Below, one piece after another: positions 1-9,503 of a stretch of DNA of 64,000 nucleotides. The DNA is from Dethiosulfovibrio faecalis. GTDB lineage: Bacteria; Synergistota; Synergistia; Synergistales; Dethiosulfovibrionaceae. The stretch spans positions 310,001 through 374,000 of the forward strand of contig NZ_JAKGUE010000001.1 of the NCBI RefSeq assembly GCF_021568795.1, given 5' to 3'. The translations under genes and the position numbers were made by a program. Each line of letters opens with the position of its first letter. Positions within the stretch are counted from its first letter, which is position 1. The notes below the pieces were generated by a model, which saw only the letters and a program-made list of their open reading frames with translations, did not search any database and was not told the DNA's origin.

Positions 1-390
1 ACCCCCAGGATAGCTCTGAGGATCCTCAGGAGAGTCAGAGACGTGGCGGAGGTCGCGGGAGACGGAGTTATAACTCCTGCCATTGCCGAACGAGCCATGT
101 CCATGTTGGGTCTGGACGGCTTCGGTCTCGACGACGGGGATCGAAGGATTCTGGAGGCATTGGTCGATCTTTTCTCCGGCGGCCCAGTCGGGTTGTCTAC
201 CGTTGCTGCGTCGTTAAACGAGGAATCTCAAACCGTGGAGGACATATACGAACCCTATCTGCTCCAGCTGGGACTTTTGGAGAGGACCCCCAGAGGAAGA
301 AAGGCGACCGCGAGGACCTATGAATATCTTGGACGGCGACCTCCTCGTTCTTCTCAGTTGACCATACCTACAGAGGAGGATACAGAATGA
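1..390 (+). CDS. ruvB: RuvB, Holliday junction branch-migration helicase (C-terminal fragment)
   Basis: The reading frame is open from the window edge, so this is the 3' part of a gene that starts upstream. It begins [18 protein letters not shown], matching the sensor-2 and lid region of the RuvB AAA+ ATPase. The rest is the C-terminal winged-helix domain ([20 protein letters not shown], then [14 protein letters not shown]). RuvB hexamers drive branch migration of Holliday junctions with RuvA during recombination and repair. The stop overlaps the start of the next gene as ATGA, so translation is probably coupled. An internal GTG at 43 is in frame but is not a real start, because the homologous sequence continues upstream of it. 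Confidence 0.95.
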   Translation, partial: TPRIALRILRRVRDVAEVAGDGVITPAIAERAMSMLGLDGFGLDDGDRRILEALVDLFSGGPVGLSTVAASLNEESQTVEDIYEPYLLQLGLLERTPRGRKATARTYEYLGRRPPRSSQLTIPTEEDTE

Positions 391-1766
391 AGCAGAATAG
401 ATATAGACTGACCGTCTTGTTTTTGACGGTTATCTCCTTCGTTTCCCTTTTTTTTACCTCTCCCGTACTTGCCAGCAGAGACATAAAGGTGGGGTTGGGC
501 GAGGGGAAATCCACCGTGTCGCTCTATTCGTCAGCTCCGCTAAAGGCGTCGGATAAAAACGGAACGGTTATGTCCGGCAAAAAAGCGCTCTCTTTTTCCG
601 TTTCAGGAAATCGCTTGATGTGCCAGGGGCGAACCATGGTCTCTCCCGTGACGATCATATCCTCGTCTCCCATAGTATACGAAAAGAGACCTTATCTAGG
701 GTCTTTTTCTCTGATATCGATAGGCGGCAGGCTATCGGTGGTAAACGTCCTTGATATAGAGAGTTACCTGAGAGGCGTGCTTAAGATGGAGGCCAATCCC
801 AAATGGCCCATGGAGGCGCTGAAGGTTCAGGCCATTATCTCCAGGACCTACGCCCTGAGATCCATAGGCCGTCACGGAGCCAAGGGGTACGATGTATGCG
901 CCACCCCTCACTGTCAGGCCTATAGGGGGATAAACGCCCATGATCCTGTGACGGACCGAGCCGTAAGAGAGACGAAAGGCATGGTGGTGAAATACGGGGG
1001 GACTCTGGCCAAGACCTTCTTTCACTCAGACAGTGGAGGTACGACTGCATCAGTGGAAGACGTCTGGGGAGGCTCCATTCCCTATCTTCGATCCGTGAAG
1101 GATCCTGTACCCTCCAACTCCCCTCACTCCAGGTGGTCGATCAGCCTTAGCGGATCTCAGTTGGGCAAGGCACTCGCCAGAGGCGGCTATTCCATCGGAA
1201 GCGTCACAGATATTAAGATAAACTCGCTGGACGGTTCGGGCAGAGTGCTCTCGATGACCCTTAGGGGAACGAAGGGCAGCAAGACAATGTCCGGTCATCG
1301 CTTCCGTATGGCCGTGGGAAGCAAGATCGTAAAGAGCACGGCGTTCAAGATAGTGTCCGGGACCCAAAGCCAGGCTTTCGATTCGATCAAGTCGAAAAAA
1401 GACTCGGCAAGGTCGGACGAGGGGCTGACCTTAGAGGAAGAGTCTTTGATAATGACTCTGACCAAACAGGGAGCTTTCTCCTCGGAAGAGCTGATAGCCA
1501 TGTTGGTCGATCCGGCTAAAAAAAGGGAACTTTTGGATCAGAGGCGAGGAACCGTGACTCGAAATGCCCCGAATCCATCTCCTTTTCCCAGTAGCGGTTA
1601 TTCCCGGTCCAACGGGACCTTCATCTTAGAGGGGACGGGCTGGGGACATGGGGTCGGTTTATCTCAGTGGGGGGCTAGAGCCCTGGCTTTGGCCGGATGG
1701 GACGCCAAAAGGATAGTGGAGTACTATTATCCCGGTACGGTAGTCACGTCGAACGGTCTCCGATAG
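387..1766 (+). CDS. SpoIID/LytB-domain protein, probable secreted peptidoglycan lytic transglycosylase
   Basis: 459 residues. An N-terminal signal peptide (hydrophobic residues about 8-27, likely cleavage after VLA at 29) exports the protein. The SpoIID core follows, with [17 protein letters not shown], in which Glu135 aligns with the catalytic Glu of SpoIID, and a Cys171/His175/Cys176 cluster (CATPHCQAY) resembling the metal-binding segment of SpoIID. The C-terminus has the family hallmark [17 protein letters not shown]. SpoIID cuts glycan strands lacking stem peptides in spore-formers. In a vegetative non-sporulating organism a role in septal or wall remodelling is an inference. The start overlaps the ruvB stop and queA follows after 54 bases. 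The Ser/Lys-rich stretch at about 330-400 is an unusual insertion before the last motif. Confidence 0.88.
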   Translation: MKQNRYRLTVLFLTVISFVSLFFTSPVLASRDIKVGLGEGKSTVSLYSSAPLKASDKNGTVMSGKKALSFSVSGNRLMCQGRTMVSPVTIISSSPIVYEKRPYLGSFSLISIGGRLSVVNVLDIESYLRGVLKMEANPKWPMEALKVQAIISRTYALRSIGRHGAKGYDVCATPHCQAYRGINAHDPVTDRAVRETKGMVVKYGGTLAKTFFHSDSGGTTASVEDVWGGSIPYLRSVKDPVPSNSPHSRWSISLSGSQLGKALARGGYSIGSVTDIKINSLDGSGRVLSMTLRGTKGSKTMSGHRFRMAVGSKIVKSTAFKIVSGTQSQAFDSIKSKKDSARSDEGLTLEEESLIMTLTKQGAFSSEELIAMLVDPAKKRELLDQRRGTVTRNAPNPSPFPSSGYSRSNGTFILEGTGWGHGVGLSQWGARALALAGWDAKRIVEYYYPGTVVTSNGLR

Positions 1767-1820
1767 AGATCTGTTTCATATAGGGATGTAACGTAAAAAA
1801 CTGGAGGTTCGTTCTTTTTC

Positions 1821-2855
1821 ATGGAAGAAAACATATTCAAGGTATCCTCTTACGATTACCGACTGCCGGAGGAACTCATAGCTCAAAACCCTGCAGATCC
1901 TAGGGATAGCTCTCGGCTGATGGTGCTCTCCAGAGAGGATGGAAGCCTGGATCACAGGGGCTTTTCCGATCTTGTAGAATATCTAAGGTCTGACGACGTT
2001 TTGGTGAGGAACGATACCAAGGTTATGGCAGCTCGACTGAAGGGCAAAAAGGTCGAGGGAGAGGCTGAGGCCGAGATTCTGGTGCTTTCCAGATTATCCG
2101 AACAGACCTGGGAGGCTATGGTACGCCCGGGTAGAAGGCTGAAACCGGGAGTCTCTGTTCAGCTTTCCGATGGGACCATTGTCAAGGTGGACGGTATCAG
2201 GCCAGAGGGGCTGAGATCTGTGACCTTCCCTGATGACGTGGATGTTCCATCTCTTTTAGATGAAGTGGGGACCGTACCTCTTCCTCCCTACATAACCAAC
2301 TCGAAGGCCTCACCCGAGGCCTATCAGACAGTCTTCGCCAACAAAATAGGCTCTGCTGCGGCCCCTACCGCCGGCCTACACTTTACCCCGGGGCTTATAG
2401 AGAGGATAGAGAAAAAGGGTGTCGAGATACTGGACGTAACCCTCCAGGTGGGATTGGGAACCTTTAGACCGGTGAAGGAGGAGGACCTGAGGCATCATCC
2501 GATGCATCGGGAGAGGTGTCAGATCTCTTCCTATACAGCCGATCGTATAAACGAAGCGAAGGCTCAAGGACGACGAATAGTGGCCGTAGGGACCACATCG
2601 GTCAGGACCTTGGAGTCCATGGTGGATTCTGAAGTCTTACTTTCCGGAGAGAGGGATACGTCTTTGTTCATATATCCGGGGTTCGAATTTAAGATAGTGG
2701 ACGCTATGATCACCAATTTTCACCTACCTCAAAGCACCTTGTTGATGCTGGTCTCCGCTTTCGCTGGTCGAGAGAGGACGTTGAACGCCTATAAAGAAGC
2801 GGTGTCTATGAAGTACCGCTTCTTTTCCTTTGGCGATGCGATGTTTATATACTGA
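1821..2855 (+). CDS. queA: S-adenosylmethionine:tRNA ribosyltransferase-isomerase (queuosine synthesis)
   Basis: 344 residues, the usual QueA length. QueA transfers and isomerises the ribosyl part of SAM onto 7-aminomethyl-7-deazaguanine in tRNA, giving epoxyqueuosine at position 34 of tRNAs for Asp, Asn, His and Tyr. Family motifs are YRLPEELIAQNPADPRDSSRL at the N-terminus, VRNDTKVMAARLKG, the central AAPTAGLHFTP, VGLGTFRPV, VGTTSVRTLES and NFHLPQSTLLMLVSAFAG. GGAGG at 1802-1806 lies upstream of the ATG. In many bacteria queA follows ruvAB and precedes tgt. Here a SpoIID gene intervenes and tgt is not in the window. Confidence 0.97.
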   Translation: MEENIFKVSSYDYRLPEELIAQNPADPRDSSRLMVLSREDGSLDHRGFSDLVEYLRSDDVLVRNDTKVMAARLKGKKVEGEAEAEILVLSRLSEQTWEAMVRPGRRLKPGVSVQLSDGTIVKVDGIRPEGLRSVTFPDDVDVPSLLDEVGTVPLPPYITNSKASPEAYQTVFANKIGSAAAPTAGLHFTPGLIERIEKKGVEILDVTLQVGLGTFRPVKEEDLRHHPMHRERCQISSYTADRINEAKAQGRRIVAVGTTSVRTLESMVDSEVLLSGERDTSLFIYPGFEFKIVDAMITNFHLPQSTLLMLVSAFAGRERTLNAYKEAVSMKYRFFSFGDAMFIY

Positions 2856-3877
2856 TGGCTCCGATGAAGGTAAAAAAGAAGCTGCTTTTTAGATGTTTTT
2901 GTATGGTTTCCTTGATCGTATCCATATCGGCGGCGACGTTGTGGCTTATGTTTCCCGATTGGTGGTACGATGTATGTGTTATGTCCTTCCGTTCGTCTCC
3001 TGCGGTTGATTTTAGGATTTCCCCCGGGATGAGGGCATCTCAAATAGCGGAGGATCTCGTCGACGAAGGGATATCTGTCAGCAAGGGGAATCTGGTTCGT
3101 TTTATGGTCCGATCCGGACTGGACAGAAAACTAAGACCGGGACTTTACAGCCTGATCCCAGGGCCCAGCTGGAGGGTCGTGGAACAACTGTTAAACCAGG
3201 AGCCGTTGCAGTTCAAGATAACCTTGATTCCCGGAACTCCACTGGACGACTATTTCCCATTCGAGGAAAATTCCGTATCCAGAGACGACGAAATCCAGCT
3301 TTCCAAGAGCTTTTTCCCCGGAGAGATGGTGGACCTTTTGCCGTCCATGCCCGCTTACAGGGCGGCCTATCTTCTCCCCGAGACATATCACCTACCGGAA
3401 CTGAGTCCGGAATTTCTTGTCTCTCAGGCCTCGAGCCTATGGTGGAATTTGCTTGGAAAACGGATGCCAAAAGCATCCAAAGACGTCTTCGATCTTGCCA
3501 TAAAGGCATCCCTGGTGGAGAGGGAATCCCTTAAAGACGAGGAACGTACCGTGATCGCCGGGGTCATAGAAAACAGATTAAAAAGAGGGATGCCCTTGCA
3601 GATAGACGCCACCGTTGTCTATGCCTTGAAACTTAATGGACGAGACGTCAAGAGGGTGTCCTACGAGGACCTGAAGGTCGATTCCCCTTACAACACCTAC
3701 AGGATACCGGGGTTGCCGCCTTCTCCGATATGCATACCCTCGGCTGCATCGTGGGAAGCGGTGTTATCGCCGGATGAACACGGTTATCTCTACTATGTGG
3801 CGGACGGCACGGGAGGTCATATCTTCTCCTGTACCTATGAACAGCATAGAAGGGCCATAAGGAAGGTACGTAATTGA
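2855..3877 (+). CDS. mltG: Endolytic transglycosylase MltG (YceG family)
   Basis: 340 residues with one N-terminal transmembrane helix (about 9-33) and an extracytoplasmic YceG/MltG domain. MltG cuts nascent glycan strands near the membrane and is thought to terminate their elongation. The signature LPETYHLP is at about 177-184, and the catalytic glutamate segment SLVERES at about 220 is followed by VIAGVIENRLKRGMPLQID. The tail ends PGLPPSPICIP, then a YYVADGTGGHIFS segment typical of the family. The ATG overlaps the queA stop by one base (TGATG). Together with the SpoIID-like gene upstream it gives two glycan-cleaving enzymes in one operon. Confidence 0.93.
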   Translation: MAPMKVKKKLLFRCFCMVSLIVSISAATLWLMFPDWWYDVCVMSFRSSPAVDFRISPGMRASQIAEDLVDEGISVSKGNLVRFMVRSGLDRKLRPGLYSLIPGPSWRVVEQLLNQEPLQFKITLIPGTPLDDYFPFEENSVSRDDEIQLSKSFFPGEMVDLLPSMPAYRAAYLLPETYHLPELSPEFLVSQASSLWWNLLGKRMPKASKDVFDLAIKASLVERESLKDEERTVIAGVIENRLKRGMPLQIDATVVYALKLNGRDVKRVSYEDLKVDSPYNTYRIPGLPPSPICIPSAASWEAVLSPDEHGYLYYVADGTGGHIFSCTYEQHRRAIRKVRN

Positions 3878-3906
3878 CGATCCGAAAGATCGAGGAGGGG
3901 AACCTC

Positions 3907-5043
3907 ATGGAAGAATTAAAGGATAAGAGATGTCCCGGGTGTGGTGCCCGTTTTCAGAGAAACGATCCGGATGGGGCAGGCTATCTTCCGGAGGGTAAGG
4001 ACCCCGACGGTAACGTAATATGCAAAAGATGCTTTCAGATGAAACACTACGGGGTTTTCAAAAAGGCCTCCATAAAGGACAGTTCGATTAAACGAGACAT
4101 CTCCAGGGAGGTCTCTGGGTGTTCCGCAATCTTTCTCGTAGTGGACATATGTCAGTTCGAGATATCCTCCAGTGCCTTGGACTGGGTAGCCGACCTCAAC
4201 AAGCCGGTTTTCGTCGTTATAAATAAATGCGACGTCCTATCCAAATGGATCGCTCTAGGAGAAATAGCCTCCTGGGCATCCGAAAGGCTATCGGTACCGC
4301 TCCATAGGATATACCCTCTGTCCGCCTTGAACCGGAAATCCGTCAGAGATCTTAGAAATAGGATAGAGGATGCCTTCCCTCCGGGAAGTAAAATATTGCT
4401 TCTAGGAACCACTAACGTAGGGAAAAGCACTCTTCTGAGCGAACTGACGGGGGACGATACTCCTACTATCTCCCGGCTCCCTGGAACGACTTTAGGGATA
4501 ACCCAGGTAAAGAGTCGCCATAGCGCTATCACCTACGTAGACGTGCCTGGATTGAAGGAGGTCAACCCATGGCTAGGGAAGCTGTGCGCTGACTGCCTGA
4601 CCGGGCTGATACCACAAAAAAAACTTCAGAGTTATTCCACCGTGCTTAAGCCGGGACAATGTCTGTCTTTAGGGGCTATAGGCTGGTTTGTCGTAGACGG
4701 TGCGGGAGAGCGAGGATGGATAAAGGTGGATGCCTTTGCCGCCGACGAGATGATCTTCCATCGGACTACCGAGAATCGATTGCATGAACTTCTGGCTCCC
4801 TACAGGGAGGACCTTTTCTCTCTTCCCTGTTCGAGTTGCTGGGCCTCTCTGGAGGGCCCCGACTACGTCGAATACAGGGAGGATTTTCACGTCGGCCTCG
4901 ATGTAGTCTTGCCTGGATGTGGCTGGTTTTCCGTCCGGAGCGGTTACGGTAACGGTAGATTTTACCTCCCCAAGGGGATCTCTCCTATACTGAGGCCCGC
5001 TCTCGTTCCGAGTCAAAAGGATAGAAAAGGACAATCTCGATGA
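3907..5043 (+). CDS. yqeH: Circularly permuted ribosome-assembly GTPase, YqeH-like
   Basis: 378 residues from the chosen start. A four-cysteine zinc finger comes first (CPGC at residues 9-12, CKRC at 39-42), followed by a G domain in permuted order: G4 NKCD at 106-109, then G1 GTTNVGKS at 167-174, then G3 DVPG at 212-215. That order, with the N-terminal Zn finger, is diagnostic of YqeH, a GTPase needed for assembly of the 30S subunit in Bacillus subtilis. The C-terminal part (about 230-378) is the less conserved domain. The ATG at 3907 is preferred because AGGAGGGG (3893-3900) sits six bases upstream. A TTG at 3874 is in frame but overlaps the mltG stop and lacks a comparable site. Confidence 0.88.
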   Translation: MEELKDKRCPGCGARFQRNDPDGAGYLPEGKDPDGNVICKRCFQMKHYGVFKKASIKDSSIKRDISREVSGCSAIFLVVDICQFEISSSALDWVADLNKPVFVVINKCDVLSKWIALGEIASWASERLSVPLHRIYPLSALNRKSVRDLRNRIEDAFPPGSKILLLGTTNVGKSTLLSELTGDDTPTISRLPGTTLGITQVKSRHSAITYVDVPGLKEVNPWLGKLCADCLTGLIPQKKLQSYSTVLKPGQCLSLGAIGWFVVDGAGERGWIKVDAFAADEMIFHRTTENRLHELLAPYREDLFSLPCSSCWASLEGPDYVEYREDFHVGLDVVLPGCGWFSVRSGYGNGRFYLPKGISPILRPALVPSQKDRKGQSR

Positions 5044-6407
5044 CTGTTTTTATGGATTCATTGAGGGATTATTGGTCCTCCCTATGTTCCCGATCTGAAA
5101 TAGTTCTTGGGGATCTTTACCTACAGAGCTCTTCAGGGCATCATATGACTTTGGACGATGGACGGTTGGAGGACATAGGCTCCTCCAGCTCCTCTGGAAT
5201 AGGGGCGAGACTCCTCAGGGGGGAGGAGACTATATACGCCAGCAGGAACGGTACCGATGGAAATGCCTTAAAAACAGTGATGGAAGAGATATCCACCCTA
5301 AGGGGTTGCGGCGCAGGTAGGGCCCCTGAGGGTGACAGTCTACTGGCAATCCCCGTGTTGCCCTCTGTGGCGATGGGGGATGAACTGATCAGGCTCGATA
5401 GGAAAATCCGATCTCTGTCGTCCAAGGTGGCTCAGGTGAGTCTAGCTTTTTCGTCTTCGGAGAAAAACGTTCTCATAATTCGAGAGGACGGTTCCGTCTG
5501 TAGAGATAAAAGACGTTATTCCATGTACAGCGTCAACGTAGTGGCCGAGAAAGACGGATATCTTCAGACCGGATCGAGGGTAGTAGCCCAGATGACCGAT
5601 ATCGACGGTCTTTTAAGGAAACACGATCTGGACGAGATCGCCTCGGAGGCCTTGCGAACAGCCGAAACCATGTTGGAGGCCACCCTGTGCCCTGCCGGAG
5701 CCATGGACGTCGTCTTCGCCGGAGAGGCGGGAGGTACCATGATTCATGAAGCCTGCGGCCACGGAATGGAAGCCGATATAGTCGAAAAGGATTTCTCTGT
5801 TTATAGGGGTAGGATAGGAGAGACCATAGCATCTCCTTCCGTCACGATCGTCGACGATGGCTCTATCCCCGGTCTGTACGGAAGCTTTGAGGTCGACGAT
5901 GAGGGGACTCCCTCGAGAAGAAACGTCCTGGTCGACAAAGGGGTGCTCAAGGCCTATATGACCGATAGACAGACCTCAGAGAGGGTCGGCTTCCCCTTGA
6001 CGGGCAACGGCAGGAGGTCGTCCTACAGAGTGCCCCCTCAGGTCAGAATGAGCAATACCTTCGTGGAGCCGGGAGAGATCGCTATGGATGAGCTACTGGG
6101 GGCGGTCGACAACGGTTTGCTGGTAAGACAGATGGGCGGAGGAGAGGTCAATCCTACCTCCGGTGATTTCGTCTTTCACGTCACCGAAGGGTATCTGGTC
6201 AAAAGAGGCAAGGTGACCGTTCCGGTAAGAGGTGCCATATTGACCGGCAACGGCCCTGATGTCCTTCGACGTGTCGTCGGAGTCGGAACGGATCTTCGAT
6301 TCCTTCCCGGTATGTGCGGGAAGGGTGGTCAGAGTGTCCCCGTAACGGACGGACAACCGGCCCTTTTAGTTGAAAATATAACCGTGGGAGGGAGTTCGAC
6401 AGATTAA
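5040..6407 (+). CDS. tldD: TldD-family metalloprotease
   Basis: 455 residues. The zinc motif HEACGHGMEAD (nt about 5740-5775) is the HExxxH signature of TldD rather than of its partner TldE/PmbA. The N-terminal half has the family pattern around DGRLEDIGSSSSSGIGARLL, and the C-terminal half has GSFEVDDEGTPSRRNVLVDKGVLKAYMTDRQ and MGGGEVNPTSGDFVF. In the family, TldD supplies the metal site and TldE is an inactive partner. The complex degrades unfolded peptides and processes some ribosomally made peptides. No tldE is present in this window. The start overlaps the yqeH stop as ATGA and the stop overlaps ftsK, so this is a tightly coupled operon. Confidence 0.93.
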   Translation: MTVFMDSLRDYWSSLCSRSEIVLGDLYLQSSSGHHMTLDDGRLEDIGSSSSSGIGARLLRGEETIYASRNGTDGNALKTVMEEISTLRGCGAGRAPEGDSLLAIPVLPSVAMGDELIRLDRKIRSLSSKVAQVSLAFSSSEKNVLIIREDGSVCRDKRRYSMYSVNVVAEKDGYLQTGSRVVAQMTDIDGLLRKHDLDEIASEALRTAETMLEATLCPAGAMDVVFAGEAGGTMIHEACGHGMEADIVEKDFSVYRGRIGETIASPSVTIVDDGSIPGLYGSFEVDDEGTPSRRNVLVDKGVLKAYMTDRQTSERVGFPLTGNGRRSSYRVPPQVRMSNTFVEPGEIAMDELLGAVDNGLLVRQMGGGEVNPTSGDFVFHVTEGYLVKRGKVTVPVRGAILTGNGPDVLRRVVGVGTDLRFLPGMCGKGGQSVPVTDGQPALLVENITVGGSSTD

Positions 6408-8758
6408 TGCCCTTGAATAACGAACAGGATCAAGATCGCGTGATCATAAGAAGAAAGAAAAGAAGATCGGGGAGAAAAAACGAGAAAACCGGAGGAGTTT
6501 TGGCCCTCCGTCTGTTTTTCATGCTTTCCTTTTTTCTAGTCGTCTACTTGGTCGGAACCCTCGTCTGTCCTTGGACCGGACTTTGGGGGCGGTCTTTAGG
6601 GGACTTCATCCTGGGTCTTTTCGGAGGATCCACGGTGATACCCTTGCTCTTTCTGGCCTATTCTCTTTTTGCCCTCGGGACCGGTAGAAAGATAACCTCC
6701 CCTCTAAGGCAGATCGGAGGGACCGGGCTTCTCTTTATCTGTGGGGCCATCTTGACCGGGATAATGTCCATGACCGGTCCTCAGCCCAGAATTCTGACCC
6801 CGGGCATCATGGGAACCATGCTGGCAGGGTTGTCGGTAGAATGGGTCGGAGCCTTGGGCACACTGATAGTAGGTATTTCCTTGACGGTGTTGTCGGCCTA
6901 CCTCTACGGTATCTCTACAATTAGGTTCGAGGCCGTTCTCGGCTGGATTCAGGGCATGATACTTCGGTTTAGGGCGAGACTGCCAAAGAGGCCGCTTTCC
7001 GATGGATACGACCCCTCCGAAGACGTATCGTTGGACTGGGAAGACGATCCGCTTCCAGAGATATCCATAAGGACGGTGTCCTCCGATAATTCGGACGAAC
7101 GTCTCAATGACGACCCATATGAGGACCAGGAGGAAGAGAAGCTCCCCGTAGAGGGATGTCAAGAAGAGATTCTTTGCGAAGACGACGAGGATGATTTTTT
7201 CTCCTCCGATGAGAAAGATGACCAGGAAAAACGATCCTTTTCCGACGCATCTCCCGCCTACCGCGAAGAGGACCACGAGTTGGACGATGACGAAATCGAC
7301 GAGGAAGATCTCCCGGAGGAGGAGACTGATCCTACCGGTCCATTTCCTCCGCCGATGGATCTTTTCGGACCAGGAGAGACCGGAGACCCTAGAAACGATC
7401 CGATGATACTCCGCCAGAAGGGTTTGGACATAGTGAGCGCTCTTTCTAGTTTCGGAGTGGACGCCGAGTTGGCCCATACCGTCGAGGGACCTACTGTCAT
7501 ACAGTATCAGATCCAATTGGCTCCGGGGGTGAAGGTCAGCAAGGTCGCTGGACTGAGCAAGGATATCGCAGTTGCCCTGGCTGTCCCGTCTTTGAGGGTG
7601 GAAGCCCCCATCCCAGGGACATCCTACGTAGGCATCGAGGTTCCCAACAAGAAAAGGCGCCCTGTGACGCTCCGTTCCGTGATGGAATCCGGAGAATTCT
7701 CCGATTCTGACGTGATACTCCCTCTCCCCCTGGGATTTCGTGTAGACGGATCCCCCTTGGTGGTGGGATTAGAGGAACTTCCTCATCTCCTGGTAGCTGG
7801 GACGACCGGTTCGGGTAAAAGCGTCTTCGTCACGAGCTGTATAACCGCCATGTGCGCTAGCAGGACACCTGCGGAGCTGCGTTTTATACTGGTCGATCCC
7901 AAGCGAGTCGAGATGGCTATATACGAAAAACTTCCTCACGTCTTGGCAAAGCCGATCGTGGATCCCCAAAAGGCGATACACGCTTTAGGTTGGGCTGTCC
8001 GCGAGATGGAGAGACGATACGAGGTCTTTGCCAGAACAAGGGTGCGTCAGCTGTCGGGCTACAATCAAAAGGTGCTCCCGAAAGACAGGCTGCCCCATAT
8101 AGTGATCGTGGTGGACGAGTTGGCCGATTTGATGTTCACCGCCTCCAAAGAGGTGGAGGATTTTATCTGTCGCCTGGCTCAGATGGCTCGAGCTACCGGT
8201 ATCCACCTGATATTGGCTACCCAGAGGCCTTCCGTCAACGTCATCACGGGGTTGATAAAGGCCAACGTCCCCGCCAGAGTGGCTTTTACCCTTCCGTCAC
8301 AGACCGATTCCAGGACGATAATCGACGTAACGGGAGCACAGCAGCTTTTGGGTAAGGGCGATATGCTGTTTTCCAGCACTAAATTCCCGAGACCCATAAG
8401 GATCCAGTCTCCTTTTATAGACGAGGATACCACCTTACAGGTCATAGACTCTCTTCGACGTTCTTTTGGGGATCCCGAATACGTTGAGCTCGAGGACCAA
8501 CAAAATGGCAAAAAAGGAGGCAACGTTGACTTCTCCTACGACGATAGACTGGAAGAGGCGATCAGGCTCGTTCTCGGCAGTGGAATCGCCTCGGCCAGCA
8601 GGTTACAAAGACAGATGCGGGTAGGATTTACCAGGGCCGCCAGGATGATAGATACCATGGAACAGATGGGAATCATAGGTCCTCAAGACGGATCTAAACC
8701 CAGGGAGATCTACGTCGACGAAGAAAGGGCGGAGGAAATACTTGAGGAATATCTCTGA
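6407..8758 (+). CDS. ftsK: FtsK/SpoIIIE DNA translocase
   Basis: 783 residues. A basic N-terminal stretch (RRKKRRSGRK) precedes about four transmembrane helices (about 28-175) that anchor the protein at the septum. Next comes a very acidic linker (about 195-325), then the RecA-like motor with Walker A GTTGSGKSV at about 465 and Walker B IVIVVDELADL near 565. The last about 70 residues form the winged-helix gamma domain (QRQMRVGFTRAARMIDTMEQMGI), which reads polar DNA motifs (KOPS/SRS). FtsK pumps chromosomal DNA across the closing septum and helps resolve dimers. The ATG follows directly on the tldD stop. The linker is short and unusually rich in Asp/Glu compared with the Pro/Gln-rich enterobacterial linker. 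Confidence 0.96.
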   Translation: MPLNNEQDQDRVIIRRKKRRSGRKNEKTGGVLALRLFFMLSFFLVVYLVGTLVCPWTGLWGRSLGDFILGLFGGSTVIPLLFLAYSLFALGTGRKITSPLRQIGGTGLLFICGAILTGIMSMTGPQPRILTPGIMGTMLAGLSVEWVGALGTLIVGISLTVLSAYLYGISTIRFEAVLGWIQGMILRFRARLPKRPLSDGYDPSEDVSLDWEDDPLPEISIRTVSSDNSDERLNDDPYEDQEEEKLPVEGCQEEILCEDDEDDFFSSDEKDDQEKRSFSDASPAYREEDHELDDDEIDEEDLPEEETDPTGPFPPPMDLFGPGETGDPRNDPMILRQKGLDIVSALSSFGVDAELAHTVEGPTVIQYQIQLAPGVKVSKVAGLSKDIAVALAVPSLRVEAPIPGTSYVGIEVPNKKRRPVTLRSVMESGEFSDSDVILPLPLGFRVDGSPLVVGLEELPHLLVAGTTGSGKSVFVTSCITAMCASRTPAELRFILVDPKRVEMAIYEKLPHVLAKPIVDPQKAIHALGWAVREMERRYEVFARTRVRQLSGYNQKVLPKDRLPHIVIVVDELADLMFTASKEVEDFICRLAQMARATGIHLILATQRPSVNVITGLIKANVPARVAFTLPSQTDSRTIIDVTGAQQLLGKGDMLFSSTKFPRPIRIQSPFIDEDTTLQVIDSLRRSFGDPEYVELEDQQNGKKGGNVDFSYDDRLEEAIRLVLGSGIASASRLQRQMRVGFTRAARMIDTMEQMGIIGPQDGSKPREIYVDEERAEEILEEYL

Positions 8759-9503
8759 TGACGAGGGGAGAAACGCCGTCGAACTGCCTCAGGTAGACCT
8801 GTTTTTAGAGGGTCTTCACGAACGACGGAGAGGAAGGGTCATGGTCGCAGGAGGCAGAAAGCCGATATCTTCCTGGCTCGAAGACCTCTGCCGCGAACGA
8901 GAATTATGGGCGGTGGATTCCGGTGCCGATTCCTGCGTGAAGGCAGGTATCGTCCCCGATCTATGTCTAGGCGATTTCGACAGTCTATCTTGTTGTTCCC
9001 TCGATTGGCTGCAAAAAAAAAATGTCCCGTTGGAACGACATCCCGCCGACAAGGACCTTACGGATTTTCAGTTGGCCGTAGATAGGTCTAGGCGAGACCC
9101 GTCAGGATATCTTATAATAACCGGATGTTGGGGAGGGCGATTCGACCATCTTTGGAGTTTGGTGATGACTGCCTTCGAGACGGATATCTCCACACATACC
9201 CCCGTCATCTTAGCCGATCACAGAGAGCTGATGTTTTTCTTGAAGGAAGGGGAGTCCTGTACGGTCTCCCTGAAAGGCAAAAGGCTGCCTAAGGCACTGT
9301 CACTTCTGGCCCTGTCCGACAAGGCGGAGGGAGTTTCGGTCTCCGGAGTGAAGTGGCCTCTCTCGAGAGCCTCTCTGAGGAGAGAGACTCCCTATGCTGT
9401 AAGCAACGTGCCCTTGCCTGAGGTAGAGGAAGTACCCGTCAGCCTTGAGAAGGGGGCTTTAGGGGTCTACATCACCTGGGAAGATGAAGGGGATTTTTCC
9501 TAA
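8742..9503 (+). CDS. thiN: Thiamine pyrophosphokinase
   Basis: 253 residues. The enzyme transfers pyrophosphate from ATP to thiamine, making the TPP cofactor. Family motifs: VMVAGGRKP, then AVDSGADSCVKAGIVPDLCLGDFDSLS, RHPADKDLTDFQLAVD, and GCWGGRFDHLWSLV. These are the nucleotide-binding and acidic active-site segments of ThiN/TPK. The C-terminal half is the small thiamine-binding beta domain and is more divergent. The frame's first usable start is TTG at 8742, overlapping ftsK by 17 bases. An ATG at residue 34 (just before VAGGRKP) would give the usual family N-terminus, so the true start is uncertain. TPP made here would serve Dxs and the Kor beta subunit encoded elsewhere in the window. 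Confidence 0.85.
   Translation: MRNISDDEGRNAVELPQVDLFLEGLHERRRGRVMVAGGRKPISSWLEDLCRERELWAVDSGADSCVKAGIVPDLCLGDFDSLSCCSLDWLQKKNVPLERHPADKDLTDFQLAVDRSRRDPSGYLIITGCWGGRFDHLWSLVMTAFETDISTHTPVILADHRELMFFLKEGESCTVSLKGKRLPKALSLLALSDKAEGVSVSGVKWPLSRASLRRETPYAVSNVPLPEVEEVPVSLEKGALGVYITWEDEGDFS

Noticed and set aside
2789-3043. Minus-strand frame opposite the queA-mltG junction
   Set aside because: It overlaps both real genes and has no ribosome site; a shadow.
7258-7500. Possible DNA repeat suggested by the Ser-rich minus-strand translation here
   Set aside because: The repetition is only codon-level (acidic residues), without direct repeats of useful length.
6704-7516. 270-codon minus-strand frame opposite the FtsK linker
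   Set aside because: The acidic linker (GAT/GAC/GAA/GAG codons) reads as long stop-free frames on the other strand; translation is a low-complexity artefact.
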